Shown: positions 54,758 to 63,336 of the stretch, one piece after another
Position numbering within the stretch: the stretch's first letter is position 1
Layout: each line of letters begins with the position of its first letter
NCBI RefSeq assembly: GCF_007990755.1
Contig: NZ_BJXA01000007.1
Coordinates: 62,001-126,000 of the forward strand
Direction: 5' to 3'
DNA from: Nocardia ninae NBRC 108245
GTDB lineage: Bacteria; Actinomycetota; Actinomycetes; Mycobacteriales; Mycobacteriaceae
Length of the DNA: 64,000 bases
Program-made: the position numbers and the translations under genes
The notes under the pieces: generated by a model
The model's database searches: none
What the model was told of the DNA's origin: nothing
Seen by the model: the letters and a program-made list of their open reading frames with translations, nothing else

Positions 54758-56266
54758 ATGTTCAGCTGGCCCAGCGGAAGCAGCCCATCGGCACGAGCCT
54801 CGATTCGGCTTGGGGTGGTCGCCGCGATGCTCTTCGTTGCCGGAGGCGGTGCGGTCCACGCCGAGTCGAATCCGGGGTTGGACCGGTTCTACAAGCAGTC
54901 GCTGGACTGGGGTTCGTGTGACGAGTACGCGGGCGGTGCGGGGTTGAGTGCCGCGGGGATCGAGTGCGCGCGGGTAACCGTGCCCATCGATTACGACAGG
55001 CCCGACGGACCTACCGCTCGGATCGCGATCTCGCGGCTGCGGGCCGATGGTGCGCGCGTCGCCTCGGTGCTGACCAATCCGGGCGGACCGGGCGCCCCAG
55101 GACTGGATTTTCCGCGCCGATTGGCCGAAAAGTCCGCGTTGGCGCAACGGTTCGATGTCATCGGGGTCGACGTGCGCGGACTCGGCGCATCGACACCTAA
55201 GGTCGAGTGCCTGACTTCCGACGAATTTCGGGCACAGCGACAAGACCTCGATATCGACACGTCGCCGATGGGTATCGCGCAGACCGAGTGGGAGCACGCC
55301 GACTATGCCGCGAAGTGTGTGCAGCGCACCGGTCTCGACATGCTCGGCCACGTCGGAACCACAGAGGTCGCCCGCGATTTCGATGTCATCCGCGCCGTAC
55401 TCGGTGACGAGAAGCTGACCTACTTCGGTGGCTCCTATGGCAGCAAGCTCGGCGCAGCCATCGCGGAGATGTTCCCGAACCAGGTGCGCGCGATGGTCCT
55501 GGACGCGGCTATGGATCCTGCGGCGGACTTCCTCGATCCTCGGTACGCAGTGGCGGGCTTTCAGCGAGCATTCGATGCCTACGCGGCCGACTGCGCCGAG
55601 CACCCGGGCTGCCCACTCGGCGCTGACGCGACAACCGGACTGCGAAACCTGCTCAACCCCTTGATCAAGCGACCCGCCGACACCGCCGATCCGCGCGGGC
55701 TCGCCTATCCTGACGCGCTCGAAGCGGTGACCGGTTTGTTGTACAGCGAACAGACCTGGCCGGTGCTTACCAAGGGCCTGGCCGAGCTGGCGCAGGGACG
55801 CGGCGACACCTTGCTGACTGTCGCGGACAAGTGGGCAGACATTGCCGACACCGACCTGCACAACGCGGTGAAGTGCCTCGATGGGTTTCGGCATACCGAT
55901 CGCGCCGCCGCCGCTGCCGCCGACCGCCGGGCCCGCGAAGCCGCGCCGGCCTTCTTCGACGGCCCCGGCACCGGCCAGGCACCGTTGGGCCTTTGCGCCT
56001 TCTGGCCGGTACCACCGACCTCTCTGCCCCATGTGCCTGCGGTACCCGGCTTGCCGAAGACCGTGGTCGTAGCCACGACCGGCGATCCGGCCACTTCCTA
56101 TGCGGGCGGGCGCAAGCTGGCCGAATATCTCGGCGCCGCACTGATCACCAACACCGGTTTCGTGCACGGCGCCGCGTTGCACGGCGATTCGTGCATCGAT
56201 GGCCCGGTACTGACGTATCTGATCGACTTGGTCCCGCCCGCGGACATCACCTGCGGAGGTAACTGA
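54758..56266 (+). CDS. Secreted alpha/beta hydrolase, TAP/SlpD-type
   Basis: 502 aa. Signal peptide of about 36 residues (basic start, core LGVVAAMLFVAGGGAV, end VHA). Oxyanion region NPGGPGAPG near 110; nucleophile in GGSYGS near 225; the C-terminal TAP-like lid/peptidase part ends near HGDSC. The family includes mycobacterial CaeA/Hip1-type proteases and Streptomyces tripeptidyl aminopeptidases, acting at or outside the cell wall on peptides or esters. Several cysteines suggest disulfides. It converges with the membrane protein gene 17 bp downstream. Confidence 0.88.
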   Translation: MFSWPSGSSPSARASIRLGVVAAMLFVAGGGAVHAESNPGLDRFYKQSLDWGSCDEYAGGAGLSAAGIECARVTVPIDYDRPDGPTARIAISRLRADGARVASVLTNPGGPGAPGLDFPRRLAEKSALAQRFDVIGVDVRGLGASTPKVECLTSDEFRAQRQDLDIDTSPMGIAQTEWEHADYAAKCVQRTGLDMLGHVGTTEVARDFDVIRAVLGDEKLTYFGGSYGSKLGAAIAEMFPNQVRAMVLDAAMDPAADFLDPRYAVAGFQRAFDAYAADCAEHPGCPLGADATTGLRNLLNPLIKRPADTADPRGLAYPDALEAVTGLLYSEQTWPVLTKGLAELAQGRGDTLLTVADKWADIADTDLHNAVKCLDGFRHTDRAAAAAADRRAREAAPAFFDGPGTGQAPLGLCAFWPVPPTSLPHVPAVPGLPKTVVVATTGDPATSYAGGRKLAEYLGAALITNTGFVHGAALHGDSCIDGPVLTYLIDLVPPADITCGGN

Positions 56267-56283
56267 GGCAGGACCATCTCCAG

Positions 56284-58110
56284 TTAGTTGTCGTAGGAGG
56301 CGACACCCACCGGTCCGGAACCCAGGCAGACGACGAGGTGCTCTGTGCGGGAGGAGATTTGGAGGGCAGAGCCGCTGCCTACCAGTCGGACGAAGACGGT
56401 GTTGAGTCCTTGGTGGACCGGGACGGAGACGGTTTTGCCGTGTTCGAAAGCTACGGCCAGTTGACCGTCTCGGCTGGCGAGGTAGTTGAGTTGGGCGGTC
56501 CATTCGTGCTCGAGCATGGGGCCGTTGAGTGGAATCGGGACTTTCGCGCCACCCTCGATTCGGTAGCCGCAGTGGGGGTCCGGGCCGGGGATGATCTGGC
56601 GATTCCACCAGACCTGCGCCTCGACGACGGTGCCGCTGTCGGTGATCATGCGCAGGTGCGGGGTCGAGTCGGCGAAGGTGCCCGGTGCGGCGAGGGGTGC
56701 GAGGACCTGGCTGGTCAGGTTCTGCGGGTAGGCCAGCGGGTTCAGGACGTCCCAGGGGACTTCCTGCTCCAGCAGTGGCACGCCGTCCCAGTGTTCGAGG
56801 GCCGACTTCACGTTCGTGACATAGGTTTTGGCCGGACTGGGGCGCCAGGATCGGACGAAGGTGTAGGTGGAGCACAGGCTGCTCACGACGAACAGCACCA
56901 CCAGCGGTATCGCGATGCGCGGGCCGAGGCGTGCGCTGCCGCGGGGACTCGCCCGCAGTATCAACGCACCCAGGACTGCCAGTGTCACGCCGAGGTCGGC
57001 GAAGTAGCGCAGCGACTGCATGAGTTCGGCCGCAGTGTTCGGACCGCCGCGAACAAGCGCCACGGGCAACTGCATCAGCAGCACATACGCTGCGGCGAGC
57101 AACCAGACCGGCCACACCCGGCGGCGTGCCCGAATGGACAGTGCCACCACCGAAATCAGCACCACCCACGCCGCGATCACTGCTACACTCGGCGGATCGG
57201 CCCACGGCGCGGCGGGCAACCAACGCTCCCAGCGCCACGGTCCGCCGACCAGCGCGGGCACCACGCCGAGCGAGGTCGTGTTGGGCAGCCAGTCGCGCAG
57301 GCCTTGCGGGTTGTTGTGCACCCCGGAAACACCGACCACCGCCAGATACCCCGCCAGCCAGCAGAGCAACACCAGGCCCGATCCCACCCACAATCGCAGG
57401 CCGCGCCGCAGCACCACACGAACGGCGGATTCCCGCCCGTCGACATAGTGGGCAAGCACCGCGACGGCGAACGCGACGAACGGGACGATCACCGACTTCT
57501 CGAAGAACAACAGCGCGACCGCGAGCACCACGATCCCGGACCAGGCGTATCGGCGCCGCCCGCTGCGCATCAGGAGCAGCGCGTCCCCGATGACCCAGGC
57601 GAGCGCGAATTGCAGTGGCAGCGCATTCAACGCCGCCGCCCACCAGGCGAACGCCGGCAACGTCACGGGTGAGAACAGAAAGAACGTGAGCGGTACGAGC
57701 AGCACCCATCGGGCCCCGAGCAGGATCCACAACACGCGGAGCACCGCCGACGACACCGCGAGCTGCCAGACCAGCAGCGAAATCACCGGCGCGGTCCAGA
57801 CGAAGGGTGCCGCCTTGGTCACCACCCAAGCGGTGGCGAAGGCGAGCGGCATGAAATGCCCGTCGTGGTCGTGCAACAGCAGGTCTGCGGAGAGCAGCGG
57901 ATAGCGGCCCGCCCGGCCGACCAGGATGAGGTCGTCCCAATAGAAGTAGCCGCTACCCGCCACCCAACCGCGTAGCGCGAGTTGCAGCAGGATCAGACAT
58001 CCCGCCGCGACCACAACGGGTGGCACGCGCCCGGACCGACGCCGAACCGGCGGCACCGCCGAACGCTCGATGGGCACAACCCTCGTCGGCGCGATCGCGG
58101 CGGTGTCCAT
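56284..58110 (-). CDS. Polytopic membrane protein, glycosyltransferase (GT-C)-like
   Basis: 608 aa with about 11-12 membrane spans in the first 410 residues and an outer C-terminal domain of about 190. Loop 1 holds YFYWDDLILVGRA, an Asp pair after the first span, the place where GT-C enzymes keep their catalytic acid. A second acidic loop, LLHDHDGHFMPL, lies near residue 80. GT-C proteins use polyprenyl-phosphate sugars on the outer side of the membrane to build lipoglycans. The exact sugar is unknown and the family call is by topology. Confidence 0.65.
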   Translation of the reverse strand: MDTAAIAPTRVVPIERSAVPPVRRRSGRVPPVVVAAGCLILLQLALRGWVAGSGYFYWDDLILVGRAGRYPLLSADLLLHDHDGHFMPLAFATAWVVTKAAPFVWTAPVISLLVWQLAVSSAVLRVLWILLGARWVLLVPLTFFLFSPVTLPAFAWWAAALNALPLQFALAWVIGDALLLMRSGRRRYAWSGIVVLAVALLFFEKSVIVPFVAFAVAVLAHYVDGRESAVRVVLRRGLRLWVGSGLVLLCWLAGYLAVVGVSGVHNNPQGLRDWLPNTTSLGVVPALVGGPWRWERWLPAAPWADPPSVAVIAAWVVLISVVALSIRARRRVWPVWLLAAAYVLLMQLPVALVRGGPNTAAELMQSLRYFADLGVTLAVLGALILRASPRGSARLGPRIAIPLVVLFVVSSLCSTYTFVRSWRPSPAKTYVTNVKSALEHWDGVPLLEQEVPWDVLNPLAYPQNLTSQVLAPLAAPGTFADSTPHLRMITDSGTVVEAQVWWNRQIIPGPDPHCGYRIEGGAKVPIPLNGPMLEHEWTAQLNYLASRDGQLAVAFEHGKTVSVPVHQGLNTVFVRLVGSGSALQISSRTEHLVVCLGSGPVGVASYDN

Positions 58111-58209
58111 GCCGACTCACCCTAGGCGCTGGATCGAAGTCCGGCCGGAGGCGCCGGACAGGACTTCGACACCGGGCCTAATGGCGTGTCGACCATGCCT
58201 GAGCCGTTG

Positions 58210-58605
58210 TCAGGCCGCGTATCCGGTCGCCTTGTCGATCTCGACGCGGACCGCGACCCGGACCTGACCCGGTGCGGGCTCGTCGTGGTCCTTTCCGTCG
58301 TACTTCCACGACAGCCGGTGGCCGACCCGGAGGTCGTCGTCGTGGGTGATGGTGGCCCGGCCGCGCAGCTCGACGTAGTTCTCGCCGTCGGCGAAGTCGA
58401 GCACGGTCACGCTGACGCGCGGGTCGCGCAGCATGTTGCGGTGCTTGAGCCTGCCTTCCAGGGTGGAGAACAGCAGGTCGTCACCGTCGCGCAGCACCCA
58501 CATCGCGGAGGTCTGCGGGCTGCCGTCGGCGTTGAGGGTGGCCAGTACCGCGTAGTTCTTGCCGTCGAGCAGGGCGATGGTGGCGTCGCTGAGCGTGATT
58601 CCCAT
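58210..58605 (-). CDS. PPOX-class F420-dependent enzyme
   Basis: 131 aa. The split-barrel flavin/F420 fold shows in NYAVLATLNADGSPQTSAMWV near residue 17, LLFSTLEGRLKHRNMLRDPRVSVTV and ELRGRATI. This matches the TIGR03618-type F420-dependent pyridoxamine-oxidase-like proteins of actinobacteria, which reduce varied substrates. It is monocistronic with no neighbour hinting at a substrate. Confidence 0.88.
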   Translation of the reverse strand: MGITLSDATIALLDGKNYAVLATLNADGSPQTSAMWVLRDGDDLLFSTLEGRLKHRNMLRDPRVSVTVLDFADGENYVELRGRATITHDDDLRVGHRLSWKYDGKDHDEPAPGQVRVAVRVEIDKATGYAA

Positions 58606-58778
58606 GCCGTGGACAGTAATGGCGCGCCGAACAACCGGCTCACCGCTGCTTGCGATAGCAATATGCCATCAATCCCGGAAGGTTGCCGGTAGGTTGATCT
58701 TGAACGTGCTCGCCGGACACATCGTCGGCCACGCCACGACGCCGTCGTGCGCAGGCCCGGGAGGAAGGCGCTCAACCC

Positions 58779-59732
58779 ATGTACGTGCTCCGAACGGCGA
58801 TCGCCACCACCATGCTGACCTGCCCCGCGCTCGTCGCGGCGGCGGCGACGGCGTCGGCCCCGACCAGCGCCGTACCGCACCAGCATTCGGTCCCGGCATA
58901 CGCGACCTCGGCGGTCGCGACGACACACGCCCCGGGCTCCCGCCGCACAGTTCTCAACTCCGTACTGATCCCGGGACTCGTCGACACCGCGGGCCCCCGC
59001 CGCACAGTCCTCAACTCCGTGCTGTTTCCTGGGCTCGTCGACACCGCGGGCCCACTCGGCACCAGTGGCGCGGCATTCGGACTCGGGCTTGCCGCCCTGA
59101 TCGGCACCGGCAGCGCGGCCTTGGGGACCGGCAGCGTCGCCGCCGCACCATGGGCGGCCTTCCTAGGCACCGGTAGCGCGGCGGCCGGAACCGGTAGCGC
59201 CGCACTCGCACCCCTCGGGGTGGTCCTCGGCGCGGGCGCCGCATTGCTCGGCACCGGCAGCGCTGCCGCAGGCGCCTCCGGCAGCGTCGCCACCGGCGGA
59301 CTCGGCACCCCGCTGGCCGTCCTCGGCGCGGGCAGCGCGGCCGCGGGTACCGGTAGCGCGAGCCTGGCGGGCGCGGGTGCGGCTGCCGCACCCTTCGCCG
59401 CGATGGCGGGCACCGGTAGTGCGATGGCGGGCACCGGTAGCGTCGCGGCCGTCCCGTTCGGCGTCGCACTCGGCGCGGGTGTCGCCGCTGGAATCGCCAC
59501 CGGCAGTGCGGGAATGGCATCGCTCAGTGCAGCGTCTCCGGTCGCGGGCGAAGACGCCACCCAGGACGGCAAAGCCAGTGCCGCCGCTGATAAAGCGAGC
59601 GCCGCGAGTCCAGCTGACAAGGCCGGTGTCAGTCCCGCCGAGAAGGCGAGCACCTCCCGCCCCGGCGACGCGGACGGCACCGAATCAGCGGAGCCCGGAT
59701 ACCGCCCGCTGAAGCTGGGGCCATCGACCTGA
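58779..59732 (+). CDS. Secreted low-complexity protein with GTGSA repeats
   Basis: 317 aa. Signal peptide ends about residue 27 (AAAATASA). A 19-residue unit RRTVLNSVLIPGLVDTAGP occurs twice back to back (residues about 55-92). Then about 150 residues are built from GTGSA/AGTGSA motifs at roughly 8-20-residue spacing, with Ala/Gly/Leu between, and a charged Lys/Ala/Ser/Asp tail. GGAGGAAGG precedes the ATG at 58779. It has an elastin-like or PE_PGRS-like look but no PE domain. No enzyme motif; likely a surface or matrix protein. Confidence 0.62.
   Translation: MYVLRTAIATTMLTCPALVAAAATASAPTSAVPHQHSVPAYATSAVATTHAPGSRRTVLNSVLIPGLVDTAGPRRTVLNSVLFPGLVDTAGPLGTSGAAFGLGLAALIGTGSAALGTGSVAAAPWAAFLGTGSAAAGTGSAALAPLGVVLGAGAALLGTGSAAAGASGSVATGGLGTPLAVLGAGSAAAGTGSASLAGAGAAAAPFAAMAGTGSAMAGTGSVAAVPFGVALGAGVAAGIATGSAGMASLSAASPVAGEDATQDGKASAAADKASAASPADKAGVSPAEKASTSRPGDADGTESAEPGYRPLKLGPST
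58941..59054 (+). repeat. Tandem 57-bp coding repeat
   Basis: Two 57-bp units (58941-58997 and 58998-59054), encoding 19 residues that differ only at one site (Ile/Phe). Most base differences are synonymous, so the copies are kept under protein-level constraint or are a fairly recent duplication. Confidence 0.85.
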
Positions 59733-59800
59733 CCCGTCGGGGAAACGATTTCCGACGGCACGGCCGCCGAGCGCCCCGCTCACTCCGTCCCGGCTCTCAC

Positions 59801-59847
59801 GAGACGTCGGCCGCACCATCGAAAGATGGCTGCGGCCTTCACGTCTC
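59801..59847. terminator. Long hairpin between convergent genes
   Basis: Outer stem gagacgt/acgtctc and inner stem ggccgc/gcggcc closed by a gaaa loop, with small bulges. It lies between the GTGSA-repeat gene and the convergent LLM oxidoreductase gene and could serve both. Confidence 0.65.
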
Positions 59848-59863
59848 AGAAGTAGTCGCGGAT

Positions 59864-60670
59864 CTACAGCGCCGCACGGACTTTCGCGGCGAACTCATAG
59901 TCCCGCTGCCATTCGGGCCCGGTCGGCACCAGGATCGCTCGCCCTACGCCCCGCGCCGCGAATGCGGACAGCCGGGCGGCCGCCTCGTCGACATCCGAGG
60001 GCAACCCCGGAACCACGGCGGCGACCGAAAGCGGCGCACGGTCGCGCTGCGCGGCGAACTCCTGCAGCTCGGCAATGTCTTTGGTCAACTGCTCCAGATC
60101 CGATTGGATGGTGATCCATCCGTCGGCGTACGTAGCTGCCCTGCGCCGCGCCCGAACACTGTTGCCCGCCACCAGAACCGGCGGCAGCACCGAACCCGGC
60201 GCGAGGGTAACCTCCAGCCCCTCGTCCAACACGGTCGGCTGTCCGGTGACGAGCCCGGGCAGCACCCGCAACGCCTCGTCGGTGCGCCGACCACGGTCGG
60301 CGTAGGAGGCGCCCGCCGCGCGCCAACCGATGTCGCCGTGCGCCGGATTCCCGGTGCCGACACCGACCACGAGCCGGTTGCCGGACAGCTGTTGCAGGGT
60401 GCTGATCTGCTTGGCGGCCCAGGCGACCGGGCGCAGCGCCAGCAGCATGACGTTGAAACCGATACTGACGCGCTCGGTGACCGCCGCGGCGGTGGCCAGC
60501 GTGACGGTGCTGTCCAGCATCGGCGCGCTCGCCACCAGGTGGTCGGTGGACCAGATCGAATCGAGACCGAGCTCTTCGGCGAAACGGGCACTCGCCCGCA
60601 CATCACCCAGGATCGGCTGCGTGGGATCAGGGGTCGAAGTGGGCAGGATTACCCCGATTTCGATGGTCAT
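59864..60670 (-). CDS. LLM-class F420-dependent oxidoreductase
   Basis: 268 aa. Luciferase-like TIM barrel: EIGVILPTSTPD at the start, FAEELGLDSIWSTDH near 30, LRPVAWAAKQISTLQQLSGNRLVVGVGTGN near 80. The GVGTGN turn and missing second luciferase subunit fit the F420-dependent branch. Substrate unknown. ATG at 60670 is chosen; a GTG five codons upstream is possible. Confidence 0.88.
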   Translation of the reverse strand: MTIEIGVILPTSTPDPTQPILGDVRASARFAEELGLDSIWSTDHLVASAPMLDSTVTLATAAAVTERVSIGFNVMLLALRPVAWAAKQISTLQQLSGNRLVVGVGTGNPAHGDIGWRAAGASYADRGRRTDEALRVLPGLVTGQPTVLDEGLEVTLAPGSVLPPVLVAGNSVRARRRAATYADGWITIQSDLEQLTKDIAELQEFAAQRDRAPLSVAAVVPGLPSDVDEAAARLSAFAARGVGRAILVPTGPEWQRDYEFAAKVRAAL

Positions 60671-60825
60671 CTTTCGTCCAATCACTCGCTATCGGCTGGT
60701 ATATCGCAACGCTACGGACCGACAGTGAGCGTCTCAATGGTCTGTTGGCTCACGGTCATGTCGCAAACGCTCATCGAATCGAACGATGGCGATCGGCCAC
60801 CCGGCCCGCCGATATACCCTGACGT

Positions 60826-62478
60826 ATGGGTCTGTCGCGACGGCAACTGTTGAGATTCGGGGGTGCCGGGTCGGCTGCGGTGCTGGTGGGCGCCGCGGCG
60901 GCCAGCAGCGGGCCGTTCCGGGTGCCGCGCTGGTCCGATGATCCGTTCGGTCTCGGTGTCGCGTCGGGGGAACCGACGGCCGACGGGGTGGTGTTGTGGA
61001 CGCGGCTCGCACCGGATCCGTTCGCGCCGGATGGGCTGGGCGGCATGCCGTTACGGCCGGTGACCGTGGAATACGAAGTCGCGCACGACGAGAACTTCCG
61101 GCAGGTGGTGACGCGAGGGACCGCGGTCGCGACGCGCGAGTTGGCGCACAGCGTGCACCCGGAGGTCACCGGGCTGGCACCGGATCGCTGGTACTTCTAT
61201 CGGTTCCGGGCCGGGTCGGTGCTCTCGCCGGTCGGGCGAACACGCACGGCGCCGCCGCCGGGGCAACCCACCGCGCGGATGCGGTTCGCGTTCGCCTCGT
61301 GCCAATCCTGGAGTTCCGGCTACTACACCGCGTACCAGCACATGAGCGACGAAGACCTCGATCTGGTGGTGCATCTCGGCGATTACATCTACGAACGTGG
61401 CTGGAATCGCGGCCGTACGGGAATGTCGATGGAACCCCATCTTCAGGCCGAAGCCGTTGATCTGGCCGGCTATCGGCTGCGGTACGCCCAGGCCAAAGCC
61501 GACGAACCGCTGCGGGCCGCGCACGCAGCCTTTCCCTGGCTGGTCACCATGGACGACCACGAGATCGACAACAACTGGGCGGGCGAGGCGCCGGGCCTCG
61601 GCTTCGACATCTATCGGATCCCGGCGGTGTTCCGTAGGCGCAAAGCCGCTGCCTTCCAAGCCATGTACGAACACCAACCGCTGCGCATCGCCCAGTTGCC
61701 CGCCGGGCCGAGCATGCACCTGCACCGCCGCTACGGCTTCGGTGACCTGGCCCAGATCACCATGCTCGACACCCGGCAGTACCGCGACAAGCAGGCCTGC
61801 GGCGACGGCAACACGGTCATCGACTGCACGGACCGGTTCGCCGCCGACCGCACCATATTGGGTGCACGACAACGTGATTGGCTGATCGACGGCTTCACCG
61901 ACTCGCCGGCCCGCTGGCAGATCCTCGGCAATCAGGTATCGATGGGCCAGTCCGACCAGGATGCCGGCCCGGTCACCGCCGTCGGCACCGACTCGTGGGA
62001 CGGATACGTCGCCGACCGCAACGCCGTACTCGGCGCCGCCGCCGACCGCAACGTGGCCAACCTCGTCGTGATCACCGGCGACCGCCACCAGAACCACGCG
62101 GCCGATCTACGCCGTGACTTCGCCGACCCCCAATCCCCGGTCGTGGCATCGGAATTCATCGGAACGTCGATCTCCAGCGGCGGCGACGGCGCCGACATGA
62201 CCGAATCGGGCCGCAACCTGCTCGCCGCCAACCCCGACCTCAAATTCTTCAACTCCCAACGCGGCTACGTCCGCGTCGAACTGGACCACAGTGTGTGGCG
62301 CAACGACTTCCGAGTCGTCCCCTACATTCGCCGCCCAGGCGCCCCCATCCACACGCGCGCCAGTTTTGTGGTGCAGGACGGAGTTCCGGGCGTCACACAA
62401 GCCTCGGAATCGGACAGCTCGTCTCGGCTACCCGACCCCGGTGTCACGGCGAGCCCGCCGGACAACGGCCCGCGATAA
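60826..62478 (+). CDS. phoD: PhoD-type alkaline phosphatase/phosphodiesterase, Tat-exported
   Basis: 550 aa. Twin-arginine signal: SRRQLLRFGGAG at residue 4, then a hydrophobic stretch. N-terminal PhoD domain (GVASGEPTADGVVLWTRLAP) and metal-site motifs FASCQSW, HLGDYIYE, TMDDHEIDNNW and TGDRHQNHA. Family knowledge: PhoD uses Fe/Ca and releases phosphate from di- and monoesters outside the cell, usually under phosphate starvation. TACCCT (60815-60820) is five bases before the ATG, probably leaderless. I could not confirm a Pho box. Confidence 0.92.
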   Translation: MGLSRRQLLRFGGAGSAAVLVGAAAASSGPFRVPRWSDDPFGLGVASGEPTADGVVLWTRLAPDPFAPDGLGGMPLRPVTVEYEVAHDENFRQVVTRGTAVATRELAHSVHPEVTGLAPDRWYFYRFRAGSVLSPVGRTRTAPPPGQPTARMRFAFASCQSWSSGYYTAYQHMSDEDLDLVVHLGDYIYERGWNRGRTGMSMEPHLQAEAVDLAGYRLRYAQAKADEPLRAAHAAFPWLVTMDDHEIDNNWAGEAPGLGFDIYRIPAVFRRRKAAAFQAMYEHQPLRIAQLPAGPSMHLHRRYGFGDLAQITMLDTRQYRDKQACGDGNTVIDCTDRFAADRTILGARQRDWLIDGFTDSPARWQILGNQVSMGQSDQDAGPVTAVGTDSWDGYVADRNAVLGAAADRNVANLVVITGDRHQNHAADLRRDFADPQSPVVASEFIGTSISSGGDGADMTESGRNLLAANPDLKFFNSQRGYVRVELDHSVWRNDFRVVPYIRRPGAPIHTRASFVVQDGVPGVTQASESDSSSRLPDPGVTASPPDNGPR

Positions 62479-62535
62479 TTCAGCTGCGGCAGCCAATGGC
62501 AACTCGTACCGAAGCTGCCACTGAGCCAAGGAGTT

Positions 62536-63240
62536 TCACGCGGTCGCCAGGTGACGTGCTGCCGGTAGCGCGTCGCTCGCAGACTGCCCGAGCCCCTTGC
62601 AGATCAGGTACACCGCCAGACTCACCTCCCACGCGAAGACCGGCAGCGCGGCGACGGATCCCCATGCGGAGAGCTGATCGTAGCGCCCGAACAGCACGGC
62701 GGTCGCCGACGCGCAGATGAGCGGGCCACCGATCAAGCCGAGGACGGCGATGGGCCGCGGCACCAACTGGGAGCGGTACATCAGGGTGGCCAGCAACAGA
62801 CTGTTCGCACCGAGGATGAAGTTCGGCCCGAGCAAGAAGGTCCAATCATGGACGGCGACAAGGGCTTTGCTCACGGCGATCAGCGTCGGATCGTCGATTC
62901 CCGCACTACCTCTGCGCAATGTCACGACCGACAGCACACTCACGGTGCCCATTGCGATGACAGCGCCCTCGAGCAGCCGAGCGCAGAGATACCCGAGCGC
63001 CAGGCTCTTGCCGTGCCGCTCCAGCACCGGATACAGCGTGGTCGCGGTGCCGATGACAGCTGCGACGAGCACGAGTTCGAGCAGACCGCCCAGCAGCACT
63101 CGACCGTCGGAGCCCGCGCCGACAACGTAATTCACATCGGTGAGCACCGGCTGATACAGCAGCAGGCCTGCCACCGCGGCGACCTCGGTGATCAGGAAGA
63201 GCACACCCGCGACCACCGCCGTCGTTCTCATCGATTTCAT
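62536..63240 (-). CDS. DUF4386-type membrane protein
   Basis: 234 aa, about six membrane spans (VVAGVLFLITEVAAVAGLLLY first). The pattern is that of DUF4386 proteins: LLGGLLELVLVAAVIGTATTLYPVL, the ARLLEGAVIAMG helix and FLLGPNFILGANSLLLATLMY. Function of the family unknown. ATG at 63240 with GGAGGAG six bases upstream. It is divergent from a TetR gene with two identical-type operators between, so it is probably that TetR's target. Confidence 0.8.
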   Translation of the reverse strand: MKSMRTTAVVAGVLFLITEVAAVAGLLLYQPVLTDVNYVVGAGSDGRVLLGGLLELVLVAAVIGTATTLYPVLERHGKSLALGYLCARLLEGAVIAMGTVSVLSVVTLRRGSAGIDDPTLIAVSKALVAVHDWTFLLGPNFILGANSLLLATLMYRSQLVPRPIAVLGLIGGPLICASATAVLFGRYDQLSAWGSVAALPVFAWEVSLAVYLICKGLGQSASDALPAARHLATA

Positions 63241-63261
63241 GGGGACTCCTCCACTGCACCG

Positions 63262-63280
63262 AGGTGTACGACGTACACCT
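63262..63280. promoter_or_regulatory. TetR operator O1
   Basis: Perfect inverted repeat aggtgtac-gac-gtacacct, 22 bp before the DUF4386-like start. Same core as O2 at 63300-63316; centres are 37 bp apart. Confidence 0.78.
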
Positions 63281-63299
63281 CTTCTGTCGAGCACCCTAA

Positions 63300-63316
63300 G
63301 GTGTACGCTGTACACC
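63300..63316. promoter_or_regulatory. TetR operator O2
   Basis: Perfect inverted repeat ggtgtac-gct-gtacacc, 21 bp before the TetR ATG. With O1 it brackets the divergent promoter region, so one repressor could shut off both genes. Confidence 0.78.
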
Positions 63317-63336
63317 CGTCAAGAGGAGAGCGCTGA

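Noticed and set aside
54527-57940. A 1137-codon minus-strand open frame spanning sdhB's end, the TAP-like hydrolase and the membrane protein
   Set aside because: It runs antisense through one clear gene and out of frame through another; low-complexity Arg/Gly composition.
58772-59761. A 329-codon minus-strand frame opposite the GTGSA-repeat protein
   Set aside because: The plus-strand frame has a signal peptide and a GGAGGAAGG ribosome site; the minus frame is an Ala/Pro mirror of the repeats without either.
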